A stretch of 64,000 nucleotides of DNA from Phycisphaerae bacterium (GTDB lineage Bacteria; Planctomycetota; Phycisphaerae; Sedimentisphaerales; Anaerobacaceae), in NCBI GenBank assembly GCA_030615025.1, contig JAUXAB010000004.1, positions 35,042 to 99,041 of the forward strand, read 5' to 3'. Under the pieces are notes generated by a model. The model was given only the letters and a program-made list of their open reading frames with translations. It had not been told where the DNA came from and ran no database searches. Positions 1 through 8,912 of the stretch are shown in pieces (positions within the stretch are counted from its first letter, which is position 1; every line of letters starts with the position of its first letter). The position numbers and the translations under genes are program-made.

Positions 1-1
1 T

Positions 2-505
2 CTTTTCAACGCAATGTCACCCATTCACCATCGCTGCCCGGGGCCGCTCGTTGCAATTTTTGAGAATGAAAAAGTAACGGCCCAGCTTATTGCCGACGGG
101 GTGCATATACATCCATCCGTTTTAAGAATGGCTTTCGAGATATTAGGGCCGAATCGAATTGTACTAATTACGGATGGGATGCAGGCGATGGGGAAGCCAG
201 ACGGCAAATACATCTACAACGGTGTCGAATACGAATCCAAAAATGGAGCTGCAAGATATAAAGACGGCACGTTAATTGGGACTGCTCTGGGTCTGAGCGA
301 ACTGGTAAAAAGACTTATGACGTTCACAAATTGCAGTCTTGATGTCGCTATCAAGACCGTCACGGAAAATCCAGCCAGACTATTGGGCATCGAGGACAGG
401 AAAGGTTCGATAGCTGTCGGCAAAGATGGTGATTTGGTTCTGTTGGACGACGACCTTTCGGTGCATGCGACGATTGTCGGCGGCAGGGTCGTGTTTGGAA
501 AATGA
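2..505 (+). CDS. nagA: N-acetylglucosamine-6-phosphate deacetylase, C-terminal part (cut by window edge)
   Basis: The enzyme hydrolyses GlcNAc-6-phosphate to glucosamine-6-phosphate and acetate in amino-sugar catabolism and wall recycling. The frame is open to the left edge and reads LFNAM before the first internal ATG, a conserved NagA stretch, so only about the last 167 residues are present. Other family marks seen are ADGVHIHP (substrate/metal histidine), LITDGMQAMG (position of the catalytic Asp), and the C-terminal TENPARLLGIEDRKGSI and GDLVLLDDDL segments that close the amidohydrolase beta-sandwich. The amidohydrolase superfamily is certain; the NagA assignment is strong because of the LFNAM and TDG motifs. 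Confidence 0.9.
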   Translation, partial: LFNAMSPIHHRCPGPLVAIFENEKVTAQLIADGVHIHPSVLRMAFEILGPNRIVLITDGMQAMGKPDGKYIYNGVEYESKNGAARYKDGTLIGTALGLSELVKRLMTFTNCSLDVAIKTVTENPARLLGIEDRKGSIAVGKDGDLVLLDDDLSVHATIVGGRVVFGK

Positions 506-541
506 TTTTTTAGGGATAGTTGGCAAAACCGGACTTTTCAG

Positions 542-2020
542 TTAATTGACGCGGACATGCAGGTGCCCAACTGCCTCGTACCCATGCTCATCACTGCGTC
601 TAACCGTAACAATGTAATTCCCGGCCTTGTCATACCGATGTCGTGTCAGGGCATAGCCGGCCGGGTTATGCTGATTCGCATTGCCATCCGATTGCACCTT
701 AACCGGGGCGCTTCCATCCCCCAAATCCCACACCTCCTCGCCATGCTGTGTTCCGAAGGACCGCACCTTGAATGTCACTTCATCGCCCGCTCTCAGGCCG
801 AACGTAGGATAATAATTCGCATGTATCGCCGGTGGCACGCGTTCGGGATGCTTGCGGTCGATTACATAAACCACCGCAAAATCGTATGCGAAATTCCCCG
901 CCGAATCCGTCACCTTCACAATCTCGCTGTACTCACCCGCTCGCTTATACACCCGCTTGATCTTACTGCCTCTGGCTTTGGTTCCATCGCAGAATGTCCA
1001 TTCGCAGGTGGCAATCCGCCCCGTTCTGGACCAGCTCTTCGAAGCGTCAAGCTGGACTGTTTCACCGGTGTAGACCAAATGATGAGGTCTGGCCACCGCG
1101 ATAATCTCAGGGCTGTATTGCTGCTGATATGCCTGCCAGATGAATGCGTAGCCGTTCTGCGTCCCCCACATGCCCGAAGGCTGACGGCACTTGATATCGA
1201 AATGCAAATGCGACCAGCCGCCGCTGCCGCCTTCCTTGCCGACAAGCCCGATTCGCTGACCCATCTTCACGCGCTTGCCCGGAATCACCGGGGTGGCAAT
1301 CATCTGGAGATGGCTATAGCGATAGTACCAGCCGCGATCATCGAGAGTGTAAACCACATCGTAGCGCGGTGCGACCGGTGTGTCTTTATGGCCTTCGAGT
1401 ACGCGCTCAGCTACCGAAACGACCAATCCGTCGGTGGCCGCGACGACCTCTACCACCCCTTCGGAACCGCCGAAGTCCAGGCCGTAGTGATAGTAGATGC
1501 TCTTCTGGCCAGGTATGTCACAGGCGTTGACATAGCAGGGGACATTGGCCATCTGGGTATCGTTAGCGAACCACTTCTGCTTTACGGGGTAGACGAATGT
1601 GCCGGGGCGAATCCATGGCGAGCCGGCGGGCCAGAGTCGAAAGCGAGCGTCTTTAACGATGCCCCAGGTGTTGGCTTTGCTGCTGTTTTGCACATAACCC
1701 TTTGTGACCGGACAATCAATCTGGACACCGCCTATGGCCGTCGGCAGATGATATGTCGAAGAGACCAGGGACACCGTTTGGCCGTTGACTTTAATTTTGA
1801 CCTGCGCCCTGCGCACTGCGTTACGGACAGAGTCGCGCTTTTCGGTTAACTCCAGAAGCGTCACCGTTGCCTTGGTGCCGTCGTGGAGCGTAACCTGGCG
1901 CGTTTGGCCCACATCCAGATCGACTGTACGCACAAGCGGGGCGATTGTCGCCGCGTCAAGGGCAGAGGGTGCTAAAAAGCAGGCCAATATGAAGACTGTG
2001 ATTCTGTGGTTCGCGTGCAT
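542..2020 (-). CDS. secreted M23 family metallopeptidase with PKD-like domains
   Basis: About 492 residues. The start at 2020 was chosen because AAAGGAG lies about 12 bases upstream and the protein then opens with a signal peptide (ITVFILACFLAPSALDAA); an upstream in-frame ATG would add 29 polar residues. The catalytic M23 domain carries HYGLD (His178/Asp182) and HLHFD (His271, His273), the zinc ligands of LytM/lysostaphin-type endopeptidases. Residues about 305-388 and 400-490 look like two PKD domains (CEWTFCDG, EVWDLGDGSAP, RYDKAGNYIVTV). It likely cleaves peptidoglycan cross-links, or another peptide, outside the cytoplasmic membrane. It stands alone, convergent with nagA. Confidence 0.88.
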   Translation of the reverse strand: MHANHRITVFILACFLAPSALDAATIAPLVRTVDLDVGQTRQVTLHDGTKATVTLLELTEKRDSVRNAVRRAQVKIKVNGQTVSLVSSTYHLPTAIGGVQIDCPVTKGYVQNSSKANTWGIVKDARFRLWPAGSPWIRPGTFVYPVKQKWFANDTQMANVPCYVNACDIPGQKSIYYHYGLDFGGSEGVVEVVAATDGLVVSVAERVLEGHKDTPVAPRYDVVYTLDDRGWYYRYSHLQMIATPVIPGKRVKMGQRIGLVGKEGGSGGWSHLHFDIKCRQPSGMWGTQNGYAFIWQAYQQQYSPEIIAVARPHHLVYTGETVQLDASKSWSRTGRIATCEWTFCDGTKARGSKIKRVYKRAGEYSEIVKVTDSAGNFAYDFAVVYVIDRKHPERVPPAIHANYYPTFGLRAGDEVTFKVRSFGTQHGEEVWDLGDGSAPVKVQSDGNANQHNPAGYALTRHRYDKAGNYIVTVRRSDEHGYEAVGHLHVRVN

Positions 2021-2129
2021 TTTTTTTGTTCTCCTTTGGGAATTCTGGAATTCACTCCTCCCACCAACCTGATATGGAGATGTCTTATTGCCGGCCTTAT
2101 CCTTCACCCGTGCCTGCTAAACAATAAAG

Positions 2130-2906
2130 CTATAGTTTTTCGTATTTAATGACGGCGCGGTATAGGCCGTTGATTCGTTTTCCGCCGACGACGGTAGGGG
2201 GATATTTTTCGTTTCTCGGCTGGAGTCGGATTTTGTCATCGGGCTCGAAAAAGACCCTCTTGAAAGTTGTTTCGTGGGGCATTTCAAAACGGATGAAGCA
2301 ATCATCGCCGCTGTGTACCTCGGTTGCGGGAGAGAAGACGACAATGTCACCTTCGTGGAATTTCGGCTCCATGGAATCTCCGACGACGCGGACAGCGAAG
2401 GTGTTTGGGTCGTGCAAATCTGGACAGCGGACATAGTCATCGGCAATGCCGACGGGGTAGTCGAGGTCGTTGAAATCAGTGGGGTATCCTGCGGAGACTT
2501 TGTTTATGATGGGTACCATTAGGCCTGCCGACAAAGGTGCGAGCCCCTTTTTGGTGTCCAGCTCGCTTTTTGCAAGGAGTTTATTGAGGTTTGTCACCTT
2601 GGTCTTTTTACTCATGAGGTTCTTTACGAACTGTCGCCATTTCTGATTCTCGGCCTCGGACGATTCGTATTTTTTGCGGATGTCAGACGGCATGCTTTCC
2701 ATATGAGCGATGTGCAGCAGCAGGCCTGACTTAAACTTGAGAATCTTTTCGAGCTTTCTGAGAAGCTTGTCGCCGGGCGGATTGTTGACCTTGCAGGTCT
2801 CGATGGTAGACAGGTACGGTTTGGAAAAGCCGATGTGAGAACTGACCTCATCGAGCGTCAGATTCAGCTCCTCACGCTTCTTTCTTATTATATGGCCTAA
2901 TGACAT
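2130..2906 (-). CDS. XRE-type transcriptional repressor with S24 (LexA/CI-like) autopeptidase domain
   Basis: 258 residues. An N-terminal helix-turn-helix (residues about 5-60, IIRKKREELNLTLDEVSSHIG) is followed by a linker and a C-terminal S24 peptidase fold. GDSMEP supplies the nucleophile Ser178, FKRVFF supplies the general base near Lys216, and the Ala-Gly at 139-140 in VSAGYP is a plausible self-cleavage site. Phage CI-type and stress repressors share this layout, so it probably controls a damage- or stress-inducible set by self-cleavage. It is not LexA itself, since the HTH is XRE-type. No prophage genes lie nearby, so its targets cannot be read from context. Confidence 0.88.
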   Translation of the reverse strand: MSLGHIIRKKREELNLTLDEVSSHIGFSKPYLSTIETCKVNNPPGDKLLRKLEKILKFKSGLLLHIAHMESMPSDIRKKYESSEAENQKWRQFVKNLMSKKTKVTNLNKLLAKSELDTKKGLAPLSAGLMVPIINKVSAGYPTDFNDLDYPVGIADDYVRCPDLHDPNTFAVRVVGDSMEPKFHEGDIVVFSPATEVHSGDDCFIRFEMPHETTFKRVFFEPDDKIRLQPRNEKYPPTVVGGKRINGLYRAVIKYEKL

Positions 2907-2980
2907 AATGGCAATTTTACCATCATATATTCCAAATGCAAGCTAAAGTTGGATAAAAATTTAACAAAAACCTTTTTTTT

Positions 2981-3541
2981 TCATGAAATCAAGTGCCCGA
3001 TGAGAATTTTTATGCCGAGGGCGATGAGAACCAGGCCTCCGATGGCCTGGATTTTGTTTTCGAAGAAATGGCCGGCCTTCTTTCCGATGTAAACGCCAAG
3101 ATATGAGAGCACGAAGGTTACCAGGCCAATGATTACCACGGCTTTTGCGATTGAGACTTGCAGAAACGAAAGCGTTATGCCGACGGCGAGGGCATCGATG
3201 CTTGTGGCAACCGAAAGGAGAAGTAAGACCACGACATTCGCCGGATTAAAATTTTTCCTGAGCGGTTTGATTTTGAACGATTCGTAAATCATTTTGCCGC
3301 CGATGGCAGCTAAGAGTCCAAAGGCTGCCCAATGGTCGTAATCTGCGATGTAGTCTTTTATAGTGAGTCCTGCCAGCGAGCCGATTAAGGGCATCAAGGC
3401 CTGAAAGCCGCCGAAGGAAAGGGCCATTCGCAGGGCGTGCTTTACCTTTAACCGCCTGTACGCAGCGCCGCTGACAATGGAGACGGCAAAGGCGTCCATT
3501 GCAAGTGCGAAAGCAACAAGTATGATTGTGATTAAACCCAT
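2981..3541 (-). CDS. mntP: MntP-family manganese efflux pump
   Basis: 186 residues, six predicted membrane helices, the usual MntP length. The two inverted-repeat halves each carry the family's acidic motif: LAMDAFAVSIVSGAA near residue 16 and ATSIDALAVGITLSF in the second half. MntP exports Mn(II) from the cytoplasm. It is the last gene of a same-strand run (5533 to 2981) with a 9-base gap to its upstream neighbour, so it is likely co-transcribed with three membrane or secreted proteins of unknown role. No yybP-ykoY manganese riboswitch was recognised in the short spacer. Confidence 0.9.
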   Translation of the reverse strand: MGLITIILVAFALAMDAFAVSIVSGAAYRRLKVKHALRMALSFGGFQALMPLIGSLAGLTIKDYIADYDHWAAFGLLAAIGGKMIYESFKIKPLRKNFNPANVVVLLLLSVATSIDALAVGITLSFLQVSIAKAVVIIGLVTFVLSYLGVYIGKKAGHFFENKIQAIGGLVLIALGIKILIGHLIS

Positions 3542-3550
3542 AACCGCCGG

Positions 3551-4117
3551 CTAAGTAGCTTTGTTTGGAGTATACAGGAGCTTTCTCCACTGGTCACCAT
3601 CTTCGACGCCAAATCCTAATCGCCACTTATCAGAAACCGTATCAGGCACTTTAAGTTTGAAGAATACGGTTGTGCCCAAATATGGACGACCATTATACCA
3701 GTGATGTTCAGTTATGGCAATGATTTGGTTGAGGGGAACCGTAATTTGTCCGCCCATAAGAGGTCGGATAATCAACTGGTCACGATTTATCTGTGCAAGG
3801 CCGGCTGATTCCAGGATGCCGTGGATTAATATGCAATGCGAGCGGAGTAATGCGCCTTCGGGCAGCTTTTTGCTGAGGTTTTCGACCAGCAGACCAACAA
3901 TCCGAAATGTCAAAACAAAGAATGCTGAAAAGGCGACCAGGAAAAGGAGCCACCACGAAGGAATCGAAGGGACTTGGCCCGACGCGAGATAGTTAACGAC
4001 CCAAATCTGAGCAAAGATCAGAGATGTCCCTACGAGTATGTAAAAGCCAAATCTGAGCGTGTTTTTGGGTCGCCAGGGAAACACAAAAACTGCCCAAAAA
4101 TTTGTTTTGTCAGCCAT
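3551..4117 (-). CDS. uncharacterised membrane protein, two helices
   Basis: 188 residues, function unknown. Two hydrophobic segments lie at about residues 23-45 and 53-75, followed by a soluble C-terminal half with alternating beta-like pattern (ITVPLNQIIAITEHHWYNG). AAAGGACG sits 8-10 bases before the ATG. The next upstream gene has the same plan (two helices, then a beta-rich domain) and the same AAAGGACG ribosome site. The two may be distantly related PH-like (bPH2-type) membrane-anchored domains; that is inference from layout only. Confidence 0.7.
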   Translation of the reverse strand: MADKTNFWAVFVFPWRPKNTLRFGFYILVGTSLIFAQIWVVNYLASGQVPSIPSWWLLFLVAFSAFFVLTFRIVGLLVENLSKKLPEGALLRSHCILIHGILESAGLAQINRDQLIIRPLMGGQITVPLNQIIAITEHHWYNGRPYLGTTVFFKLKVPDTVSDKWRLGFGVEDGDQWRKLLYTPNKAT

Positions 4118-4141
4118 AATAGCGTCCTTTCAAGTTTGTCA

Positions 4142-4660
4142 CTATTTTTTCAGCATCTGGTCGATTGCCGCAACGAGCTCGTCCGGCCTTTGGGAGCCGA
4201 TGAGTAATTTCCTGCCGTTTGTTAATACGAGCTGGACGCCTTTGTCGCCGCTTATGTTGTACGCCTTACCTTTTTTGGTGAAGCTATATCTTATACCCCA
4301 GCCGCCATATTCCAGGATCGGCCGGTACCGGCGGGTATAATATTGCTGCAAGTTGTCGGCGGTAAATCTTTTATAGCGGATGTGAATCGGATAAAAACGG
4401 ACATATAAGCCGTCGGAGCGGACTTCGGTTTCCAATTTAATTATAAAGAAGAAAATTGCAGCTGCTATTGGTATAGCCATTGCGACGGCTGTGAGCAAGA
4501 TTGGCACAAATACGTTGGGTGTCTTTGGTTGGGTAATCGTTTCCCTGAGGGCAAAGCCTGAGATGGCGACAGCAAGGGCCATCGAAAGAACGAGCAGCAG
4601 ACGAAGCCATGAGCTGAACGTTTGTACTTCGCGAAAGATTAAATCATTTTCTTCAGACAT
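4142..4660 (-). CDS. DUF6141-like membrane-anchored protein
   Basis: 172 residues. Two membrane helices (about 17-37 and 50-73) precede a compact domain with YGGWGIRYSFTKKGKAYN, GDKGVQLVLTNGRKLLIGS and RPDELVAAI. This GGWGIR/NGRKLLIGSQ.P pattern resembles the family I know as DUF6141, whose biochemical role is not established. The final segment (LLIGS..P.EL..AI) is typical of bacterial PH-like domains. Gaps of about 20 bases to both neighbours and a good AAAGGACG site support a four-gene transcription unit ending in mntP. Confidence 0.72.
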   Translation of the reverse strand: MSEENDLIFREVQTFSSWLRLLLVLSMALAVAISGFALRETITQPKTPNVFVPILLTAVAMAIPIAAAIFFFIIKLETEVRSDGLYVRFYPIHIRYKRFTADNLQQYYTRRYRPILEYGGWGIRYSFTKKGKAYNISGDKGVQLVLTNGRKLLIGSQRPDELVAAIDQMLKK

Positions 4661-4681
4661 TGCCGTCCTTTAAGTATTATT

Positions 4682-5533
4682 CTACGGCTTGCACAGCTTG
4701 CAGGGTCTTTTTCCGGCTTCGATTGCTTTGTTCCTGGTGCTGTAAGTTACGAGATTCTTCGGCTTTATTCTCTTTACCCAACGACAGTCGGCTTTGTGAA
4801 AGACCTTGCTGTTCTTTGATGCCACGTACTTGTGTTCGGCTGTTGTCGGTTTGACAGTCGGTTTGACAGTCGGTTTGGTCTGCTTGCCGGTGACGGCCGG
4901 CAAAACAGCGGCAATATCATTGGCGTCAGCGGCGCGCTTGCCCGGTGGATTAGCGATACGGTAATCTGCGATGAATGAATCGACCTGCTCCAGAACTACC
5001 TTAGTAATTGTGGGAGGCATATTCTGGATTGATACCGTCTGCATCTGTGAGGCCTTTTTCCAGACATCGGCGTGGAAATGAAGGTTCGGCTGGGCCTGTA
5101 AAGCTACAGTTCGTGCCAGGGAGGTTTGAATGCGGAATATGCACTGTTGCGAATCATTGAGCTTGAGCATATCTATATCAACTCTAAGCTCACTGAGTTC
5201 CGAAATATTGAGTCCAACTGTGAGCACTGTCTTGATATTGCCGACTACTTTTATGCCGGTTTCGAGAAGCCTATTCATTACCCTTGTTTCAAGTTCTTTC
5301 CAGACCAAACCATTTTTTTGGGGATCGTCTATGTCGGGTGTAACACCAACATACTGTTTGTTTATAGCAATACCAACATACAGTTTATCTATGCCTGCGA
5401 GCTCGGGGTGAGCACGGCCAATCAATGGGCGGGGTAGGTCTTCAGGCAGCGAGGGGGCCTGTTTTGCGAGGGCCGGGGCAGATAAGATGGTAGTGATAAC
5501 GGCCAGAATGAGATAATGCTCTTTGGTTTTCAT
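4682..5533 (-). CDS. secreted protein with Ada-type zinc-binding C-terminal tail
   Basis: About 283 residues. The start at 5533 is favoured by AAAGGAACG upstream and an immediate signal peptide (YLILAVITTILSAPALA). The middle (residues about 30-190) is a mixed domain with no match I recognise. After a Pro/Thr/Lys linker built from a repeated KPTV unit comes a tail of about 50 residues: VFHKADCRWVKRI ... RPCKLCKP. The spacing of one Cys in FHxxDC and a final PCxxC resembles the metal-binding module of Ada-like proteins often found appended to exported proteins. It probably binds zinc. It is the first gene of the run leading to mntP. Confidence 0.7.
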   Translation of the reverse strand: MKTKEHYLILAVITTILSAPALAKQAPSLPEDLPRPLIGRAHPELAGIDKLYVGIAINKQYVGVTPDIDDPQKNGLVWKELETRVMNRLLETGIKVVGNIKTVLTVGLNISELSELRVDIDMLKLNDSQQCIFRIQTSLARTVALQAQPNLHFHADVWKKASQMQTVSIQNMPPTITKVVLEQVDSFIADYRIANPPGKRAADANDIAAVLPAVTGKQTKPTVKPTVKPTTAEHKYVASKNSKVFHKADCRWVKRIKPKNLVTYSTRNKAIEAGKRPCKLCKP

Positions 5534-5632
5534 AATATTCGTTCCTTTGCGATACATTAGTTGTTGATTTCTATTTTTCCAAAGACCAGGCAAAGCCCCC
5601 AATAAATTTGGGTGCTAAACAGTTTTGATACC

Positions 5633-6583
5633 TTACCTAATACCTAATGTTTTGTTTACGGCGGCTTTCATTTTTGCAATGCCGGTCTTTGCTACAGCCA
5701 GTGGGTCTTGTTTCCAGTAGCTGGGGTTGAACAGTTCCAGTGACAGTACAGCGCGGTTTCCGGTGGCGCATAGGTCTCGGAGGATTTGTGTCAGCGGCGC
5801 GATACCATCGCCGGGCATGACGCGGTCACGGTCGCCAATCCTGTCACGCGGCGGGTCGGCTGGATAGTCATTTAAGTGAAAAACCTGTATTGCTTGCGCA
5901 CTTAGCTGCTTTAGGCCTGTGAAGTCCGAGCCGCCCTTGTAGATGTGATAGACATCGGGCAAGAGACATGCTTTGGGGTGGCCGCTCTCGATGACGACGA
6001 ACATGCACTGTCCCAATCTGTGCAGGTTCTTTGAAGAGCCCCATAGCTCAATCTGGGGGACGACGCCGATTTTGTCACCGAGTTCCAGGAGCGCGCGATA
6101 TCGCTCGGCTGCTTTCATAAGGTCGAGTCCCGGTTCTCTTGTTGCACCGGCTGGTGCTGCTGCGATGCGTTTGCCGCCAATCTGAGCTAATATGTCCATA
6201 TCACGCTTTGCCTGTTCGAAGCCTTTGGCTCGCTCGGTGGCGTCGTCTATAATCCATCGGAAAAAGCTGATGGCACTTTCGACGGTGAGTCCGAGGTCTG
6301 TAATGCGTTTTCGCAGGTCTTTTAGGTTTCCGCCGGCCTCGGTGTATTCGTGGATTTTATGGACCCAGGGCTCGATGGCGCGATAGCCGGCCTTGGCGGT
6401 GATTTCGATCTCTTTATCCAAACTGAGCTTCTGGCCGCGGATAGTGCTGGTGTTGAGACAGTATGTGAAAGGCACTGCGGCAAAGGCGTTAGCTCTGGTT
6501 GTTCTGTCGGTGACGGCGGCGGCAGTCACGGCGGCGCCGGTAGCAGCAAGCAGTTGGCGTCGTGAAAAGCAGCGTTTGGTCAT
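5633..6583 (-). CDS. TAT-exported sugar phosphate isomerase/epimerase-like TIM barrel protein
   Basis: 316 residues. A twin-arginine leader (FSRRQLLAATGAAVTAAA) is followed by an AP-endonuclease-2/xylose-isomerase-like TIM barrel: GYRAIEPWVHK, GKRIAAAPAG, VVPQIELWG, PDVYHIYKGG, QVFHLNDYPADPP, GDGIAPL and VLSLELFNP. The spaced Glu, Asp, His and Glu residues match the metal site of hydroxypyruvate isomerase/inosose dehydratase-type enzymes. Substrate is unknown. Export of this family together with Gfo/Idh proteins is common in planctomycetes, so extracytoplasmic sugar conversion is plausible. GGAGGAG lies 8 bases before the start. Confidence 0.85.
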   Translation of the reverse strand: MTKRCFSRRQLLAATGAAVTAAAVTDRTTRANAFAAVPFTYCLNTSTIRGQKLSLDKEIEITAKAGYRAIEPWVHKIHEYTEAGGNLKDLRKRITDLGLTVESAISFFRWIIDDATERAKGFEQAKRDMDILAQIGGKRIAAAPAGATREPGLDLMKAAERYRALLELGDKIGVVPQIELWGSSKNLHRLGQCMFVVIESGHPKACLLPDVYHIYKGGSDFTGLKQLSAQAIQVFHLNDYPADPPRDRIGDRDRVMPGDGIAPLTQILRDLCATGNRAVLSLELFNPSYWKQDPLAVAKTGIAKMKAAVNKTLGIR

Positions 6584-6628
6584 AAGTAACTCCTCCTTTC
6601 GTAAATTTTAGATTGCGTTGACATAAGT

Positions 6629-6937
6629 TCAGGCTATAAGTGCAAAAGCGCCGGTGACATCCATACCCTGTTTGATGCCGAGGTCTTTGGCTTTTGCGTT
6701 CGCCTTTGTTACCTTGCGGTCCGGGAAACGGTCGAGTGTGCCAATGGGGTTGTCCGGAGTGCTTTCGACTATTGCTGTGGCGACACCGTAACTCTGACAG
6801 GCTTCGACATCAATAGCGGGGCAAGCCAAAAAGCCTTTAGGGCCGGTCACAAGCAGAATATTGAACCCGGGCCACTTGGCCTGTATACCTTCAACCAGAC
6901 CATTCGGGGTCTGATATGTCATTGTGCTTATTTGCAT
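6629..6937 (-). CDS. DUF1805 (YunC-like) protein
   Basis: 102 residues, the usual length of the YunC family. The pattern LVEGIQAKWPGFNILLVTGPKG, CPAIDVEACQSYGVATA and the closing AKAKDLGIKQGMDVTGAFAL agree with DUF1805, in which the last segment (A.DLGI..GM...EAL) is most conserved. The family's function is not established; structures show a small alpha/beta fold. The GGAGACAA site precedes the ATG. It is followed closely by the TAT isomerase on the same strand, but nothing in the sequence ties the two functionally. Confidence 0.75.
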   Translation of the reverse strand: MQISTMTYQTPNGLVEGIQAKWPGFNILLVTGPKGFLACPAIDVEACQSYGVATAIVESTPDNPIGTLDRFPDRKVTKANAKAKDLGIKQGMDVTGAFALIA

Positions 6938-7004
6938 TGTTGTCTCCTGGAAAAATGCTGCTTTGCAGCAGGACCGAATTGCTCGTCAGTGAGCGATGTT
7001 CATA

Positions 7005-8375
7005 TCATAGCGGTGTTCCGAGCTGTGCTTTGATTTCAGCAAGTTTTTCATCGAGCAGGTCTTTGGTTTTTGCCTCGACATTTAGCCGCAACAATGGTTC
7101 GGTATTGCTCGGGCGACAATTGAGCCACCAGTCTTTATACCCAATACTAACCCCATCCAAATAGTCGATCTGGCCGTCCCTGTATCTTCTCTCCAATTCA
7201 TCCATTTTGGCTTGTTTATCCTCTACCTTGAAGTTTATCTCTCCGCTGTGGTAGTACCTTCGCAAGGGCTTCACCAGCTCACTTATCGGCAGGTCGGCTT
7301 CACTGACGATGTTCAATACGTGGACGAGGGTAATAAGTCCTGAATCGGTGCAGTAGTTGTCGCGATAATAGAAGTGGCCGGAAAGCTCGCCGCCGAATAC
7401 GGCGTGCGAGTCGCGCATGGCCTTCTTCATGAAGACGTGTCCGACCCTTTCTCTGCGCGGCGTGCCGCCATTTTTGATAATTTCCTCGACGACAGCCCAA
7501 CTGCTGCGCAAGTCATAAACGACCGTTGCCCTGGGGTTGACCTTAAGAAAATAGGGCACCATTAAAGCGGTCATCAAGTCGCAGGCAATGGTCTCACCGT
7601 TCTCATCAACCATCATCAGCCTGTCGGCGTCAGCATCGAAGCAAATCCCGAAATCGCACTTTTCCCTTTTTACGGCTCTTTTTACCTGAGCCAGATTTTT
7701 TTCAATGAGGGGATTCGGCGGGTGTTTGAATTTGCCGGCATGCTCGAAGTTAAGCGGTATTATTTCTATTGGCAGGTCGCTGAAGATGGCCGGCACCATT
7801 TTGCCTGCCATTCCGTTTGAAGCATCAACGGCGATTTTGAGCTTTTTTTTGCTCGGCCGGCGAAACTTCAGCACATGATTTTTGTATTCGTCGGTCAAAT
7901 CGCGTTTCTTTACTGAGCCGGTCTTTCTGGCTTTGGTGTGAGGCAAAGCAGTTGCGATATGCTGTATATCTTTTAAGCCGGTGTCTGTACCGATGGGCTT
8001 GGCACCGAGGCCTGATATCTTAAAGCCGTTATACTTGGCCGGGTTGTGCGAAGCGGTAACCTGGACGCCGCCGCAGGTGCCGAGATGATTGATTGCAAAA
8101 TACATCTGAGGCGTATCAACCATTCCTATATCAATGACGTTTGCCCCGGCGGCATTCATACCTTCAATAAGGGCCTGCGCTACCGGTTCGCTGTGCGTTC
8201 TCATGTCACGTCCGACACACAAGGACTGAGCATTTGCCTGGCCTCTCTCGTAACCGCGAAGCAGGGACCGCAAAAATCGGGCTGAGGCATAGCCGATTTT
8301 CCACGCAGCCTCTTCATCGAGCTGGTCGGGATAAACGCCCCTTATATCGTATGCCTTGAAGATTGCGGGATCCAT
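7005..8375 (-). CDS. phosphomannomutase/phosphoglucomutase (alpha-D-phosphohexomutase)
   Basis: 456 residues, standard length. It interconverts hexose 1- and 6-phosphates for nucleotide-sugar and polysaccharide synthesis. All four active-site elements are present: the phosphoserine loop TASHNP (Ser109), the Mg-binding loop DADADR (Asp247/249/251), the sugar loop GGELSGH, and the C-terminal phosphate loop RPSNTEPLLRL. The N-terminus KAYDIRGVYP is typical of the ManB/AlgC branch, which accepts both mannose and glucose phosphates; the precise preference cannot be read. It is a monocistronic leftward gene. Confidence 0.95.
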   Translation of the reverse strand: MDPAIFKAYDIRGVYPDQLDEEAAWKIGYASARFLRSLLRGYERGQANAQSLCVGRDMRTHSEPVAQALIEGMNAAGANVIDIGMVDTPQMYFAINHLGTCGGVQVTASHNPAKYNGFKISGLGAKPIGTDTGLKDIQHIATALPHTKARKTGSVKKRDLTDEYKNHVLKFRRPSKKKLKIAVDASNGMAGKMVPAIFSDLPIEIIPLNFEHAGKFKHPPNPLIEKNLAQVKRAVKREKCDFGICFDADADRLMMVDENGETIACDLMTALMVPYFLKVNPRATVVYDLRSSWAVVEEIIKNGGTPRRERVGHVFMKKAMRDSHAVFGGELSGHFYYRDNYCTDSGLITLVHVLNIVSEADLPISELVKPLRRYYHSGEINFKVEDKQAKMDELERRYRDGQIDYLDGVSIGYKDWWLNCRPSNTEPLLRLNVEAKTKDLLDEKLAEIKAQLGTPL

Positions 8376-8912
8376 TTTTTAGAATCCTATAACACTACGC
8401 GTATGCGTTTATGAGCAAGTGAGTATATGCGTTTACTTTGTCCCGAGGTGTACTTACTCATTTACCGTTTGTTACTATACAAACGCTCAGCTGGAATTGT
8501 CAATAATGAATGTGCAAAGTCCGGAGATGACCTTAATTGGCGATGTAAATCAGGTAAAGGCCGGCTATTAAGACAAGGACACCGCAGATTTTCTTAATGA
8601 TTACTGTACCTTTGGATTTTTCATTCCAGTTCATATATTGCCCGACAGCGTAATGCGCAGACAAAATTCGTCGCGGTCAGTCGATAATTCACGTTGCACC
8701 AGTATTTTCTATTTTTGTGACTAAAGAATCTTCAGGTTGATTGTTTCCAACTATAATTACATCCAGGGTTTTCATTTTTTTTAATTACTTCTTTTTATAA
8801 CTATTGTTTTTTATAAAATATTATTCATGATAGCCACAGAGCCAATTATCTGCTTGAATAGTAGGTACTCTTAAAATTCCTTCTAATGAAGATTCTGGCA
8901 TTTTTATTTTAC
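8376..8912. other. gene-poor spacer with decayed sequence
   Basis: No intact gene is visible. On the minus strand it holds the CcdA-like tail fragment listed separately and a short AT-rich frame (8775 to 8689) of 28 codons starting MKTLDVIIVGNNQ. That frame runs, after two in-frame TGA codons, directly into the CcdA tail. A further remnant reads LEGILRVPTIQADNW near 8820-8890. I take the region as gene debris. Confidence 0.6.
8533..8652 (-). pseudogene. truncated C-terminal tail of a CcdA-like membrane protein
   Basis: The minus strand reads YMNWNEKSKGTVIIKKICGV followed by LVLIAGLYLIYIAN and a TAA stop. This is almost residue-for-residue the C-terminus of the intact CcdA-like gene ending at 11264 (YMNWNEKSRGTVIIKRICGV, then LVLLGGVYLIYTAP). 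No upstream CcdA sequence is recoverable, so only the last helix and tail survive. Synonymous and conservative differences suggest an old duplication and not a recent copy. Confidence 0.8.

Noticed and set aside
557..1849. 430-codon plus-strand frame opposite the M23 peptidase
   Set aside because: It mirrors the peptidase gene, has no ribosome site and no family pattern, while the minus frame has a signal peptide and a complete M23 site.
8533..8775. In-frame TGA codons joining a 28-codon frame to the CcdA tail, suggesting stop-codon recoding
   Set aside because: The upstream part has no similarity to CcdA and two TGAs occur close together; decayed DNA is the simpler reading.
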